Positions 25,425 to 36,579 of a stretch of DNA of 64,000 nt are shown piece after piece; within the stretch, counting starts at the first letter, position 1, and every line of letters begins with the position of its first letter. Position numbers and translations under genes: made by a program. The stretch spans positions 1 to 64,000 of the forward strand of contig JBAOII010000001.1 in NCBI GenBank assembly GCA_037045685.1, given 5' to 3'. This stretch comes from Competibacter_A sp037045685. Its GTDB lineage: Bacteria; Pseudomonadota; Gammaproteobacteria; Competibacterales; Competibacteraceae. Under the pieces are notes generated by a model. The model searched no databases. It saw only the letters and a list, made by a program, of their open reading frames with translations, and was not told the DNA's origin.

Positions 25425-26342
25425 TCAGACGACTCCTTCCCGTTTCAGTTGGGTGCTCAGCACTTCGATTTGCACGTCGAGATCGGTGACATCGGTTTCC
25501 AGCAGCTTCTGTTGCTGTTCCGCGAAGACTTCCTCGATGGTGGTCAGCACCCGGCGGAAATTGTCCTCCAGTTCCGGCGCGGCGACTCGCCCGTGGGTTT
25601 TGGCGTAACCCTCGGTGACTTGCTTGGCGCCGTCCAGATAGACGTTGAGGAATTTGCGGGCGCGACGCAGATCGCGCGGGTCTTCCTCCAGCATCTTCAA
25701 AATTTGCCGGGCCTGGGCGGCGATGCGCCGCAGCCGGCTGTTGAATTCGGCGTTGCGGATGTCGCGGGTGGCTCGCTCGATGGCGGCGATGGAGCTTTCG
25801 GCCTGCGCCAGCGCTTCCAAAACCCGGTCGGTGGTGTCCACGCCCTCGCTGTCGGTGAAGCGCTTGGCGCCGCGCGGATCGAAACCGTAGCTCAGATAAC
25901 AACCGAGCAGGGCGACCAAGGCAAAAGCGCCCGCTATCACCGGCGGATAATGGGCGCCGCTCCAGGCGGTCAGGCCCGTGGCGAGAGCGATTAACCCGCC
26001 GCCGAGCGTTTTGAGCGGCCAAGGCGCCTTGGCGACCTGGCGGCGTTCGTATTCGGCTTCCGACCGCAAGCCGCGCCGCAGCAGCAGCGCGCCCCACAGG
26101 AAAAGCCCGTAACCGACGGCGTTGTCGAACAGGCCGCCCAAGTCGCCGCGCGCCAGCGAGGCGATAGCGGCGAACAGCACCGGCAGCGGCAGCAGAAACA
26201 TCAGAATTCCCTTGGGAGAGGGAAAGCGGCCGGGGGTTTGCTGGTAGCGTTCGGCCATGAGGCGAATTCTCCGTTTGATCAGCAAAGTCAGGGCGGTCAG
26301 CGCGATCAGGGCGACGCCGGCCAGCAGCAAAAGGCGACCCAT
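25425..26342 (-). CDS. xpaC: XpaC-family membrane protein
   Basis: A 305-aa protein named for 5-bromo-4-chloroindolyl phosphate hydrolysis in Bacillus. Four hydrophobic helices occupy residues 3-21, 46-65, 74-90 and 110-155; the C-terminal half is a helical XpaC domain (KRFTDSEGVDTTDRVLEAL ... RKFLNVYLDGAKQVTEGYAK). First large gene of the xpaC-telA-SPFH-LysM-DUF533 run. The usual xpaC-telA pairing in Firmicutes is preserved here in a proteobacterium. Confidence 0.88.
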   Translation of the reverse strand: MGRLLLLAGVALIALTALTLLIKRRIRLMAERYQQTPGRFPSPKGILMFLLPLPVLFAAIASLARGDLGGLFDNAVGYGLFLWGALLLRRGLRSEAEYERRQVAKAPWPLKTLGGGLIALATGLTAWSGAHYPPVIAGAFALVALLGCYLSYGFDPRGAKRFTDSEGVDTTDRVLEALAQAESSIAAIERATRDIRNAEFNSRLRRIAAQARQILKMLEEDPRDLRRARKFLNVYLDGAKQVTEGYAKTHGRVAAPELEDNFRRVLTTIEEVFAEQQQKLLETDVTDLDVQIEVLSTQLKREGVV

Positions 26343-26371
26343 GGCGATGGCTCCACGCCGACTCCCAAAAT

Positions 26372-26503
26372 TTAACGGGCCAGCATCGAGGGAATCATCG
26401 CCGTGCCGGACGAGCAGGACACCAGCAACGCCTGGCAGGCGGCGACGCCGACGGCGGCGAAGATCAGCAACAGACCGATGAATTTACGCAGGAAATCGGG
26501 CAT
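26372..26503 (-). CDS. Small single-helix membrane protein
   Basis: A 43-aa peptide (MPDFLRKFIGLLLIFAAVGV ... PSMLAR) with one transmembrane helix and two cysteines in ACQALLVSC. It begins 35 bases after the aminotransferase gene and ends 29 bases before xpaC, so it may be the first cistron of the xpaC operon. Coding status rests on the clean amphipathic-to-hydrophobic pattern and position only. Confidence 0.5.
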   Translation of the reverse strand: MPDFLRKFIGLLLIFAAVGVAACQALLVSCSSGTAMIPSMLAR

Positions 26504-26538
26504 CGACGGATTCGCTCGGTGGGGGATAACGCCACTAA

Positions 26539-28029
26539 CTATAGCATGTCGCGCGTCGCGTCCAATCGAGCCAGCGCCCGGTCGAGCGCCGCCTCGGGAT
26601 CGAACAGGGCCTTGGCCGGCGCCTCGAACGTCCGATGCCGGAAGTTGCCGTCCGCGGCGGGTTCGTACAGCGCCCGATAGTGGTCGGGCCGCGCCAGCAG
26701 ATCGCGGATGCCGGCCAGCAAAGCGGCCACGTCGTCGTCGCGGGTGTACAGGCCGAAACTGGCGCGCACCATGCCTTGCCGCCGTTCGAGCAGCGCCGCG
26801 GCGTCGGCGGTGTCGGGATCGAGGTCCAGCGCCCACAGCTCCGGCTTGAGCAGTTCGCGGACGTAGGGGTGGGCGCAGAAGCAGCCGTTGCGGACCGCGA
26901 TGTTGTGATAGTCGTTCAAGGCGGCGGCGACCAGGCCGTGCTCCAGGTCGCCCAGATTGAAGGCGACGGTGCCGAGGCGCGGGGTGCGGTCGGGATCGGG
27001 GTCGCCGTAAATCCGCGCGCCCGGAATGGCCGCCAGCTCGGCGAGCAGGTAGCGCAGCCGTCGCTGTTCGGCGGCGTGGATCCGCGCCATTCCGACGCGC
27101 TGCAACACGTTCAGCGCCGCGCCCAGTTGCACCGCGCCGAGGATGTTGGGCGTGCCGGCTTCCTCGCGGTCGGGGAACCGGCTGGCGACTCGATAGCCGC
27201 TCAGATGCACGTCGTCCACCATGCCGCCGCCCACTTCGTCGGGTTCCTGGTTCTCCAGCAGCATCCGCTTGACCACCGCCGCGCCCGGCGATCCCGGCGC
27301 GTACAGCTTGTGGCCGGAGAACACCACGGCGTCCAGCTCCCGCTCGGTCGCGCCCGTGTCGCTGATCGGCAGCGGCGCGTGGGCGAGATGCTGCGAAGCG
27401 TCCACCACCACCCAGGCGCCGTGGGCGTGCGCGAGCGCCGCGATGTCGTGAACCGGATTGACGATGCCGGTGACGTTGCTGGCGGCCGACACGGCGACGT
27501 AGTTGACGCGGCCGCGATGCCGCTCTAGCAAACGTTCCAGCGCCGGCAGATCCACCGCGCCCAGCGCCGGCGCTTGGCCGGTCAGCGGAATGGGGAACGT
27601 TCGGCCGGCGTGCTTGCGGTGCGGCAGGTCGTTGGCGTGGTGCTCCATCGACGACACCAGCACCGTGTCCCGCTCCGGCCGGCGTGCCGCCAGCGCCCGC
27701 GCCAGCCGATTGAGCGCGGCGGTGCAGCCGCTGCCGGCGAAGAAAGCGGTGTAACGCTCGGGGTCGGCGCGCACGAACTCCAACGCTTGCGCGTGCGCCC
27801 AGTCGTGGGCGTAACTGGCGATCCGGGCGGAAAAGTGCAGCTCGCTATGGGTGTTGGCGTAGTGGCAAAGCAGCTCGTCCGCGACTTGACGGGCGCAACC
27901 CAGCGCCAGCGTCGAGGCGGCCGAATCGAGATAGCGGCGGCGCGTCACCCGGCCGTCGGCCAACCGGTAACGGGTGTCGAGGCCGATGAAGTCGCGGGAA
28001 AGGGTGTCGCGGTCGGAGAAGTCCCACAT
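26539..28029 (-). CDS. SufS-like class V aminotransferase (cysteine desulfurase-type)
   Basis: A 496-aa PLP enzyme. YLDSAASTLAL (about 33-43), SSMEHHANDLPHR (126-138), Asp210 in VVVDASQHLAHAP and Schiff-base Lys241 in FSGHKLYAPGS are present; the NGCFCAHPYV motif supplies a cysteine in the catalytic-loop region. At 496 residues it is longer than SufS (about 406), with an N-terminal and a C-terminal extension. No suf or isc genes are near, so sulfur mobilisation for a special pathway or another cysteine-lyase activity is possible. Confidence 0.8.
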   Translation of the reverse strand: MWDFSDRDTLSRDFIGLDTRYRLADGRVTRRRYLDSAASTLALGCARQVADELLCHYANTHSELHFSARIASYAHDWAHAQALEFVRADPERYTAFFAGSGCTAALNRLARALAARRPERDTVLVSSMEHHANDLPHRKHAGRTFPIPLTGQAPALGAVDLPALERLLERHRGRVNYVAVSAASNVTGIVNPVHDIAALAHAHGAWVVVDASQHLAHAPLPISDTGATERELDAVVFSGHKLYAPGSPGAAVVKRMLLENQEPDEVGGGMVDDVHLSGYRVASRFPDREEAGTPNILGAVQLGAALNVLQRVGMARIHAAEQRRLRYLLAELAAIPGARIYGDPDPDRTPRLGTVAFNLGDLEHGLVAAALNDYHNIAVRNGCFCAHPYVRELLKPELWALDLDPDTADAAALLERRQGMVRASFGLYTRDDDVAALLAGIRDLLARPDHYRALYEPAADGNFRHRTFEAPAKALFDPEAALDRALARLDATRDML

Positions 28030-28125
28030 GAGCGTGAAGACCGGCGCGACCGCGACCGGGTTCCGAAGGGCGGGCGATTCGGAGCCCGGAGCGTCGGGCC
28101 GGTCGGGCGGGAGCCGGCCGTCGTA

Positions 28126-29412
28126 TCAGCGCTGGGCGCGCGGCACGAAATGCTGGAGGGTGTTGCCGATGTAGACCTGCCGGGGCCGATTAATGCGCGA
28201 CTTGGGATCGTCGTGGATCTCCTTCCAGTTGGCGATCCAGCCGGGCAGACGGCCAATGGCGAACATGACCGTGAACATGCTCACCGGAATACCCATGGCG
28301 CGCAGGATGATGCCGCTGTAGAAGTCGACGTTCGGATACAGCTTGCGCTCGATGAAATACGGGTCGTTCAGCGCCACGTTCTCCAGTTCGCCGGCGATCT
28401 CTAGCAGCGGATCGTTGACGTTCATCCGCGCCAGCATCTTGTCGGCCGCCACCTTGAGAATCTTGGAGCGCGGGTCGAAGTTCTTGTAGACCCGGTGGCC
28501 GAAGCCCATCAGCCGCAGCTTGGTGTCCTTGGCCTTGACCCTGGCCACGTACTCGGACACTTTCATGCCCGACTGGCGGATGAACTCCAGCATTTCGATC
28601 ACCGCCACGTTGGCGCCGCCGTGCAGCGGCCCCCACAGCGCGCACACGCCGGCCGCGCAACTGGCGAACATGTTCGCCTGGCTGGAGGCGACCATCCGCA
28701 CCGTGCTGGTCGAGCAGTTCTGTTCGTGGTCGGCGTGCAGGATCAGGAACAGATTGAGCGCGCGGGCCACTTCCGGGGTCGGCACGTACTCGTTGTAGGG
28801 CACCGAGAACATCATGTGGAGGAAGTTCTCGCAGTATTTGTAGTCGGAGCGCGGATAGACCAGCGGTTGGCCGACCGACATCTTATAGCTGGCCGCCGCG
28901 ATGGTGCGCACCTTGGAGATCAGCCGGGCCGCCGCCCGCTCCAGCACCGCGTCGTCCTCGATGTCCATCATTTCCGGCTCGTGGCAGCTCATGGCGTTGA
29001 TCATCGCCGAAAGAATCGCCATCGGATGCGCGTTGGGAGGAAAGCCCTCGAAGTGCTTGCGCAAGCTTTCGTGCATCATCTGGTTGCGGGTGAGCATCGC
29101 GCTGAAGCGGTCCCGATCCTCCGGCGTGGGCAACCGGCCCCAGATGACCAGCCAAGCCGTTTCCACGAACGAGCTGTTTTCGGCCAACTCCTCGATCGGG
29201 ATGCCGCGATAGCGCAGGATGCCTTTATCGCCGTCGATGTAGGTGATGGCGGACTTGCAGGAGCCGGTGTTGCCGTATCCGTCGTCCAGGGTGATGTAGC
29301 CCGTGCGATCGCGCAGCGTGCTGATGTCGATCGCCAGTTCGTTTTCGGTCCCCTCGACAACCGGGAAATCGTGGGACTTTCCATCCAGTTCGATGCGGCA
29401 CGTATGGCTCAT
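28126..29412 (-). CDS. gltA: Citrate synthase
   Basis: A 428-aa type II (hexameric, NADH-sensitive type) citrate synthase of the TCA cycle. Active-site His in LWGPLHGGAN and in MGFGHRVYKN, and catalytic Asp in YPNVDFYSG are all in place; the N-terminal beta domain (DRTGYITLDDGYGNTGSCKS) is characteristic of Gram-negative enzymes. ATG 29412 gives the standard length; the open frame upstream lacks conservation. Monocistronic. Confidence 0.96.
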   Translation of the reverse strand: MSHTCRIELDGKSHDFPVVEGTENELAIDISTLRDRTGYITLDDGYGNTGSCKSAITYIDGDKGILRYRGIPIEELAENSSFVETAWLVIWGRLPTPEDRDRFSAMLTRNQMMHESLRKHFEGFPPNAHPMAILSAMINAMSCHEPEMMDIEDDAVLERAAARLISKVRTIAAASYKMSVGQPLVYPRSDYKYCENFLHMMFSVPYNEYVPTPEVARALNLFLILHADHEQNCSTSTVRMVASSQANMFASCAAGVCALWGPLHGGANVAVIEMLEFIRQSGMKVSEYVARVKAKDTKLRLMGFGHRVYKNFDPRSKILKVAADKMLARMNVNDPLLEIAGELENVALNDPYFIERKLYPNVDFYSGIILRAMGIPVSMFTVMFAIGRLPGWIANWKEIHDDPKSRINRPRQVYIGNTLQHFVPRAQR

Positions 29413-29595
29413 GGCTTGGGCTCCGTTGGTCTGGGATGCAGTAGTGGGTGGTGATCGCGTGGTTTCTGGTTGCGGAGTCGCTTGGAGTTTCCATCGGTCG
29501 GGTCGCGACCGGCGAGACTTCTCGCGCGCCCGACGGCGGGTTGGCGGCCGGGCATCGCGCGACTGATTATACAGAGCTAATTGGGCTTGCAAACT

Positions 29596-30261
29596 CTAGG
29601 GATTTCCGGCCTCGGTTCCGGCTGCGGCGCGGCGATGCCGCCAGTACTCGACGACGCCGGGCATGACCGACAGGACGATGATCGCCAGGATCACCAGAGT
29701 GAAATTTTGTTTGACGAACGGCAGGTTGCCGAAGAAATAACCGCCATACAGAAACGAGGCGGTCCAGGCCACGCCGCCGGCCACGTTGTACCACTGGAAC
29801 CGGCCGTAGCTCATGCCGCCCGCGCCGGCCACGAACGGGGCGAAGGTGCGCACGATCGGCGCGAAACGGGTGATGATGATGGTTTTGCCGCCGTGCCGCT
29901 CGAAAAAGCGGTGGGTGCGGTCGAGATAGCGCTGTTTGAGAAACCGGGCGTCCGGGCTGAACGCTTTTTCGCCCAGGTAGCGCCCGACCGCGTAGTTGAC
30001 CGTATTGCCGGCGATGGCGGCGAACGCCATCAGCAGGAACAGGACGTGAATGTTCATGGCGCTGTCGGCCAGGGCGGCCAGCGAGCCGGCCGCGAACAGC
30101 AGGGAATCGCCGGGCAGAAACGGGGTGACGACCAGCCCGGTCTCGCAAAACACGATCAGGAACAGAATGGCGTAAATCCAGCCGCCGTACTGGCCGGCCA
30201 ATTCGGCCAAGTGGCGGTCGAGATGCAGAAAAAACGAGATCAGATCGGGGAGAAAATCCAT
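29596..30261 (-). CDS. DedA-family membrane protein
   Basis: A 221-aa VTT-domain protein of the inner membrane, family implicated in undecaprenyl-phosphate or phospholipid flipping and proton-motive-force homeostasis. Signature FCETGLVVTPFLPGDSLLF with the acidic residue and GGKTIIITRFAPIVRTFAPF with the conserved arginine motif are complete; at least four helices. ATG 30261 preferred to a GTG nine bases upstream. Confidence 0.92.
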   Translation of the reverse strand: MDFLPDLISFFLHLDRHLAELAGQYGGWIYAILFLIVFCETGLVVTPFLPGDSLLFAAGSLAALADSAMNIHVLFLLMAFAAIAGNTVNYAVGRYLGEKAFSPDARFLKQRYLDRTHRFFERHGGKTIIITRFAPIVRTFAPFVAGAGGMSYGRFQWYNVAGGVAWTASFLYGGYFFGNLPFVKQNFTLVILAIIVLSVMPGVVEYWRHRRAAAGTEAGNP

Positions 30262-30345
30262 GCTGGGCACTCGTTGAACTAAAATGGCGCGCGGACGGAC
30301 AATGAGATGAAGGGCCGCGACCCGGCCTGAAACCGTCGTCCGGCT

Positions 30346-30600
30346 TCAATCCGCGCAGTTGCACCAGAGTTCGGCCGGGTCGGGATACCGATCGACGAGA
30401 TAGCCGCCGCGCCGCAGCGCCGCCTCGGCGGCGGCCGGCCAGCGCAGCAGTTCCATTTCCCAAGGATCGACCACGGTTCCGGCGGCGTCCACCAGCACCG
30501 GCGTCCCGCCCCCGTTCGGCCGACGCAGGAAAAGTCGCCGGACCGCGCGGCCGTCGCTGGCCAGAATGGCGTCGGGAGGCTCGATATCGGACCGAATCAT
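30346..30600 (-). CDS. Small hypothetical protein
   Basis: An 84-aa acidic soluble protein with no recognised family (MIRSDIEPPDAILASDGRAV, ending WCNCAD). It lies upstream of dedA by 84 bases on the same strand. A Cys-x-Cys end is the only notable feature. Codon use is normal for the region; existence as a gene is moderately supported. Confidence 0.5.
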   Translation of the reverse strand: MIRSDIEPPDAILASDGRAVRRLFLRRPNGGGTPVLVDAAGTVVDPWEMELLRWPAAAEAALRRGGYLVDRYPDPAELWCNCAD

Positions 30601-30773
30601 GGCGTACCCCGGAGTAACTGTCTAATCTCACGCTATACCGAATGTGACCACTATACCGGAATCGGTCCGCGACCGGCCATCCGAAAGCGCCCGAGTCGCG
30701 CCAAGCGGGCAACGGGTCGGGCGACGGAGACCGGAACCCAGGCATCGAACCATCGCAACGGGAGACTCAAACC

Positions 30774-31343
30774 GTGCTGGCTGTCAAACCAAGAAATCTG
30801 TTGAGCCATCCGAGCGGCGCCCGCTGGCGGCGCGGGCTGGTCGCGCTCGGCTTGTGCGGCGAGCTGGCGCTGGCGCTGGTGCCCGCGCCGGCGGATGCCG
30901 GTTGGACGGCGGCGATCAAGCCCGACCCGCTCACCCGCCAGCCCCGTTGCCTGCTGAGCGGGGATGTCGCGAGCACCCCGGCCGGCCACGACGACACCAC
31001 GCCGGTCGCGCTGATTTTCAACGGCGGCAGCCTGCTGGCGATCACCCAATCGGAGCTGGACCCGTCGTTTGCCGACCTGCAGCTAGTGATCGACAAGAAT
31101 CCGCCGATTCACAGCGACAAAACGGCGCGCAAGACGATCCTGATCTTCGACCAAAACTTGCCGGAACTGGTCCGCCAACTGCGGGAAGGCCGTCAGGCCA
31201 CGCTCTACCTGCGGTTCTGGCCGACCTGGCCGGAAACCCAATCGTTCCCGATCAATTTCAGTCTGGTGGGGTTCAGCAAGGCGTACGACGCCCTGAACCA
31301 AAACTGCCAGCCGCCGGCGGGCTCCAGTCCGCCATCCCGCTGA
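30774..31343 (+). CDS. Secreted hypothetical protein upstream of the haem sensor
   Basis: A 189-aa protein starting at GTG with GGGAG 10 bases before. A long signal peptide (WRRGLVALGLCGELALALV, cleavage after ADA) precedes a beta-rich domain (TPVALIFNGGSLLAITQSEL, ATLYLRFWPTWPETQSF) I do not recognise. It lies 36 bases before the DUF3365 sensor gene, so it may be a periplasmic partner of that sensor. Confidence 0.65.
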   Translation: MLAVKPRNLLSHPSGARWRRGLVALGLCGELALALVPAPADAGWTAAIKPDPLTRQPRCLLSGDVASTPAGHDDTTPVALIFNGGSLLAITQSELDPSFADLQLVIDKNPPIHSDKTARKTILIFDQNLPELVRQLREGRQATLYLRFWPTWPETQSFPINFSLVGFSKAYDALNQNCQPPAGSSPPSR

Positions 31344-31379
31344 CCGTCTCCCGACCAACGCAATTCGAGGAATTCATTC

Positions 31380-32252
31380 ATGGGTTTGCGCATGAAGTTC
31401 AACCTGGTGCTGCTGCTGGCTTTCGTGATCGGCATGGCGCTGGCGGCCTATCTGACCGACCGCATCCTCAAGCAGAACGCCCGCGAAGAGGTCGTCCAAA
31501 ACGCCCGCATCATGATGGAAAGCGCGCTGGGCGCTCGCACCTATACCGCCGAACACGTCAAGCCGCTGCTGAATTTGCAGATGAAGCGGCAGTTTCTACC
31601 TCAAACGGTGTCGGCCTACGCGGCGACGCAGAGCTTCAAGGCGCTGCGGACCAAATTTCCCGATTACACTTACAAGGAAGCCGCGCTCAATCCCACCAAT
31701 CCCAACGACCGGGCCGCCGATTGGGAGGCGGACATCATCCACGAGTTTCGCAACAACGCGGATCGCAAGGAACTGGTGGTCGAGCGAGACACCCCGACCG
31801 GCCGGATGCTCAATCTGGCGCGACCGCTGGGAATCTACGACGAAGGCTGTCTGACCTGCCACGGCAAGGTCGAGGACGCGCCCAAAACCATGACCGATAT
31901 CTACGGGGTCAACAACGGCTTCGGCTGGAAAATGCAGGAGATCATCGGCGCGCAGATCGTCTCGGTGCCCATGTCCGTGCCGCTGGCGCGCGCCCAGCAG
32001 ACGTTCACCACCTTCATGATCCTGCTGGGCGGCGTGTTTTTGTTGCTGCTGGTCCTGCTCAACGTCCTGTTGCATTTCGTGGTGATCCGGCCGGTGGTGC
32101 GGATCGCCGATATCGCCAACGAGGTCAGCATGGGCAAGCCGGACGTGCCGGAGTACGTGCGGCCGGGCAAGGATGAAATCTCGTCTCTGTCGCAGTCGTT
32201 CAACCGGATGCGCCTGAGCCTGGAAAATGCCATGAAGATGCTGGGCGAATAA
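31380..32252 (+). CDS. Haem c-binding DUF3365 sensor with HAMP domain
   Basis: A 290-aa inner-membrane protein: helix 1 (about 7-26), periplasmic DUF3365/Tll0287-like domain with covalent haem motif Cys157-LT-Cys160-His161 (GCLTCHGK), helix 2 (about 208-234), and HAMP linker (about 235-287, RPVVRIADIANEVSMGKPDV). There is no output domain. Such proteins sense redox or gas ligands. The Ser/Thr kinase gene begins 4 bases after its stop, so the kinase is the likely output. Confidence 0.85.
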   Translation: MGLRMKFNLVLLLAFVIGMALAAYLTDRILKQNAREEVVQNARIMMESALGARTYTAEHVKPLLNLQMKRQFLPQTVSAYAATQSFKALRTKFPDYTYKEAALNPTNPNDRAADWEADIIHEFRNNADRKELVVERDTPTGRMLNLARPLGIYDEGCLTCHGKVEDAPKTMTDIYGVNNGFGWKMQEIIGAQIVSVPMSVPLARAQQTFTTFMILLGGVFLLLLVLLNVLLHFVVIRPVVRIADIANEVSMGKPDVPEYVRPGKDEISSLSQSFNRMRLSLENAMKMLGE

Positions 32253-32256
32253 CGGC

Positions 32257-33657
<1,401 letters not shown>

Positions 33658-33696
33658 GGCTTGACCCATCCTGCTCAAAGCGACCGCCGCTCGAAA

Positions 33697-33720
33697 CCCT
33701 ATCCACTTGCGTGGATAGGG
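33697..33720 (+). terminator. Hairpin after the kinase gene
   Basis: CCCTATCCAC-TTGC-GTGGATAGGG, a perfect 10-bp stem with no T-run, lies 40 bases beyond the kinase stop. Probably a 3'-end hairpin. Confidence 0.5.
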
Positions 33721-33839
33721 ATGCCCACCGCGAGCGGATAACAGCCTCACCCCATCACGCTTTTTTCCACGGCGATTTATCGGTTCATTTTGGCCCATTC
33801 ATTATTGGCCCATTATTTAGCAAAAAAATGTCGATCCTA

Positions 33840-34691
33840 GGGCGTGTCCTCAATTAAAGGATTCCCAATCGACGTGAGGTGTGGTTCATAAGGGGTTGGC
33901 CTGACAGGAGGAGCCCACCGGTGGCAAGACGCCATGCGCTACGAGACGATCAATGGGAACGGGTTGAGAGGCTGTTGCCCGGACGAAAAGAGGCGGTTGG
34001 CGTCACCGCCAAAGACAATCGCCTGTTTGTCGAAGCCGTGCTGTACCGTTACCGGGCCGGGATACCGTGGCGGGATTTGCCGGAGCGGTTTGGCCCGTGG
34101 AAAGCCGTTCACCCCCGCTTTAGTCGCCGGGCTGAAAAGGGCGTATGGGAGAATGCGTTCAAGCGGTTGGCGGATGATGCCGACAACGGGTACGCCATGC
34201 TGGACAGCGCCGTCGTGAGGGCGCATCAGCGCGGTGCCGGAGCCCAAAAAAAGAGGGCCAAGACGAAGCCATCGGCCGCAGCAAAGGCGGATTGAGCGCC
34301 AAAATTCATGCGACGACCGATGCGCTGGGAAACCCGACCGGCCTCCTTCTGACCCCGGGGCAAGCTTCCGATCTGGAGGGCGCCGATGCGCTTTCACCCG
34401 ATCTCAAAGCGCGGGCCCTCCTTGCCGACAAAGCGTATGACGCCGATGAACGGGCGCTTGATCCTTTGCGACAAGCCGGGAAGACGGCGGTAATTCCCCC
34501 CAAACGTAACCGAGTGGTTCAGCGTTCCCATGACCGAGAACTTTGCAAGGAGCGGCATCTGATTGAGAGTTTCTTCTGCAAACTCAAGCAGTATCGCGCC
34601 ATTGCCTCTCGCCATGACAAAACCGCTCGCCATTTCCTGGCGGCTATCTATCTGGCCTCAACCGTCATCTGGCTTAATTGAGGACACGCCC
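33840..34691 (+). mobile_element. IS5-family (IS427-type) insertion sequence, complete
   Basis: An 852-bp element with perfect 18-bp terminal inverted repeats (GGGCGTGTCCTCAATTAA at 33840-33857 and its complement at 34674-34691) and a TA target duplication on each side, as in the IS427 group. One transposase is made through two overlapping frames. It sits in codon 4 of a nucleotidyltransferase-like gene; removing the element and one TA restores that gene's reading frame. Confidence 0.93.
33921..34681 (+). CDS. IS5-family transposase made by -1 ribosomal frameshifting
   Basis: OrfA runs from GTG 33921 (AGGAGG 10 bases before) to 34295 and OrfB occupies the -1 frame to 34681. The overlap contains the slippery heptamer A-AAA-AAG at 34247-34253; shifting there gives AQKKEGQDEAIGRSKGGLSA, the usual continuation, so the fusion of about 253 residues is the active DDE transposase. 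OrfA carries the helical start (DDQWERVERLLPGR, GIPWRDLPERFGPW) and first Asp (MLDSAVVRAH); OrfB has LLADKAYDADE and the RHLIESFFCKLKQYR Glu motif. Confidence 0.92.
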
Positions 34692-35505
34692 TAAAACTTA
34701 TTTACTCAATACAGTTAAAAACAAATATTTTAAGGAACAATCGATTGGTACGCCAGTTTAATTTTATTGGTGTCGAGCCAATACTGCTTAAGGGCAGCGC
34801 ATCTCTTTTCGTCAAGACGTTTGATGACCCAGGATCTCGTGTAATGGTAGATCTCGATATTCTGGTACCGGAAAAATCTGCTGAAGGTTGTTGGGATTCG
34901 CTCCGTACTTTAGGATATTTGCCGATAGAAGACGGCCATAACTATCATATTGACTATGATATTCATCATCATCTTAGACCTCTCTATCACCCAAATTGGC
35001 ATGGCACGATTGAAATACATCGGGACGCACTCCCGAATAGCGTAGCCAGCATATTACCTACTAAACAGACATGGAATCAGGCTGAATCTGTTATCAATGA
35101 ACTAGGTATCGCAATGAGCGTTCCTTCGCCAATGCACAGGATTTTACATAATTTTTTGCATTCGGAACTCGTAAATCAAGCATACGCACGAGGCAAAATA
35201 TCCCTGCGATCATTGTACGAACTGGTGATGGTACAAGGTGTTTATAATGAAAGAATTGATTGGGAATTGATTAAGCTATTGATGGATCGTGGTGGTCAAA
35301 GAAAGATTTTATGCGCCTGGCTCTATCTTGCACACCGCCTGTTTGGCAACATAATGCCTTATCCGATACATCCAACTTTTGGAACACTGATTCACTATAC
35401 TCGAACCCAGTCCCAATTTTCTTGGGACTGGGCCAACGAATTGGTGGAACGGGCCTTTTGGTTTTCGACGCAAAGTATTTGCGAACGATACAGTTGCGAT
35501 GATAG
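34692..35505 (+). pseudogene. NTP_transf_5-like nucleotidyltransferase, broken by two IS elements
   Basis: The central fragment (about 265 codons) of an AT-rich gene. It has LLKGSASL and VMVDLDILVPEKS, the Asp-x-Asp core of the nucleotidyltransferase-like family PF14907. Across the IS5 element the frame continues to ATG 33828 (ATG TCG ATC CTA, then AAA CTT...), so the IS landed after codon 4. The 3' end is cut at about 35506 by an IS481-type element; an open stretch at 36581-36661 (YFWAITKGRFRLATYIACKH, then a stop) may be the lost end. Low GC suggests the gene came by transfer. Confidence 0.7.
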
Positions 35506-36579
35506 CTGTCGGGTCCCGCTAGATTATGTTGACACTCGAAGCCGCCGTCTGCTGGAATCGCGGCGGTTCTTGCGCGATCTGATCCGTCGCGCTACGGAGG
35601 CCCTGATGGAGATTCGCCTGCACGCCAACGCCACCACCACGCCCAAGCAGCGGGCGTACCTCCAAGCCTCGACCCGGCCGACGGCCGAACTGGCCGCAGA
35701 AATCGGGGTGAGCGAGACCACCGTCCGGCGCTGGCGGGGACGGGACGCGGTGCAGGACCGCCCGCACACCCCGCACCGGCTGGCCACGACGCTGACGCCG
35801 ATGCAAGAGTTCGTGGTGGTGGAGTTGCGCAAGCTGCTGCTGGTTGCCGCTGGACGACCTGCTGGTGGTGGCCCGCGAGTTCGTCTGTCCGGACCTGTCG
35901 CGCTCGGCGTTGGATCGCTGTCTGCGCCGCCACGGCGTGGCCCGGCTGGCCGACCTGCTGCCGGAGGCAGAAGGCAACCTCCCGCTGCCCAAGACCTTCA
36001 AGGATTACGAGCCGGGCTTCGTGCACGTCGATGTGAAATACCTGCCCCGGATGCCCGATGAAGCCGAGCACCGCTACCTGTTCGCCGCCATCGATCGGGC
36101 CAGCCGCTGGGTCTACTGCGAGATCCGGCCGGACAAAACGGCCGCCGCCGCCGCCGGCTTCCTGGAACGCTTGCACGCCAGGGTCCCGTTCGTGATCCGC
36201 ACGGTGTTGACCGACAACGGCAAGGAGTTCACCGACCGCTTCTGCGCCACCGGCGAGCGCGAGCCGACCGGCCGGCACGCCTTCGATCAAATCTGCACCG
36301 CGCACGGCATCCAGCACCGGCTGATCAAGCCCCGGCACCCGCAGACCAACGGCATGGTCGAGCGCTTCAACGGCCGCGTCGCCGAGGTGTTGAAAACCAC
36401 GACCTTCGCCTCCGCCCGTCACCTGGAAACCACCTTGCAACGCTATCTCCACCTCTATAATCAACACATCCCCCAGAAGAACCTCGGCCATGTCACCCCG
36501 CTCGCCAAACTGAAGGAATACTACCGGACCAAACTCGCTCTCTTTCAAAAAAACCTATCAATCATCCGGGACCCGACAG
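35506..36579 (+). mobile_element. IS481-family insertion sequence
   Basis: Inverted repeats CTGTCGGGTCCCG (35506-35518) and CGGGACCCGACAG (36567-36579) bound a 1.07-kb element with an rve-type transposase. No clear target duplication is seen (flanks gatgatag and atacttct). The transposase reading frame runs 17 bases past the right repeat to its stop. Confidence 0.8.

Noticed and set aside
26635..27528. 297-codon plus frame antisense to the SufS-like gene
   Set aside because: Mirror of a well-supported PLP enzyme; composition is Val/Gly/Arg-rich with no family signal.
33921..34681. IS5-type transposase as a pseudogene
   Set aside because: The frame change occurs exactly at A-AAA-AAG and restores the known protein, so it is programmed -1 frameshifting.
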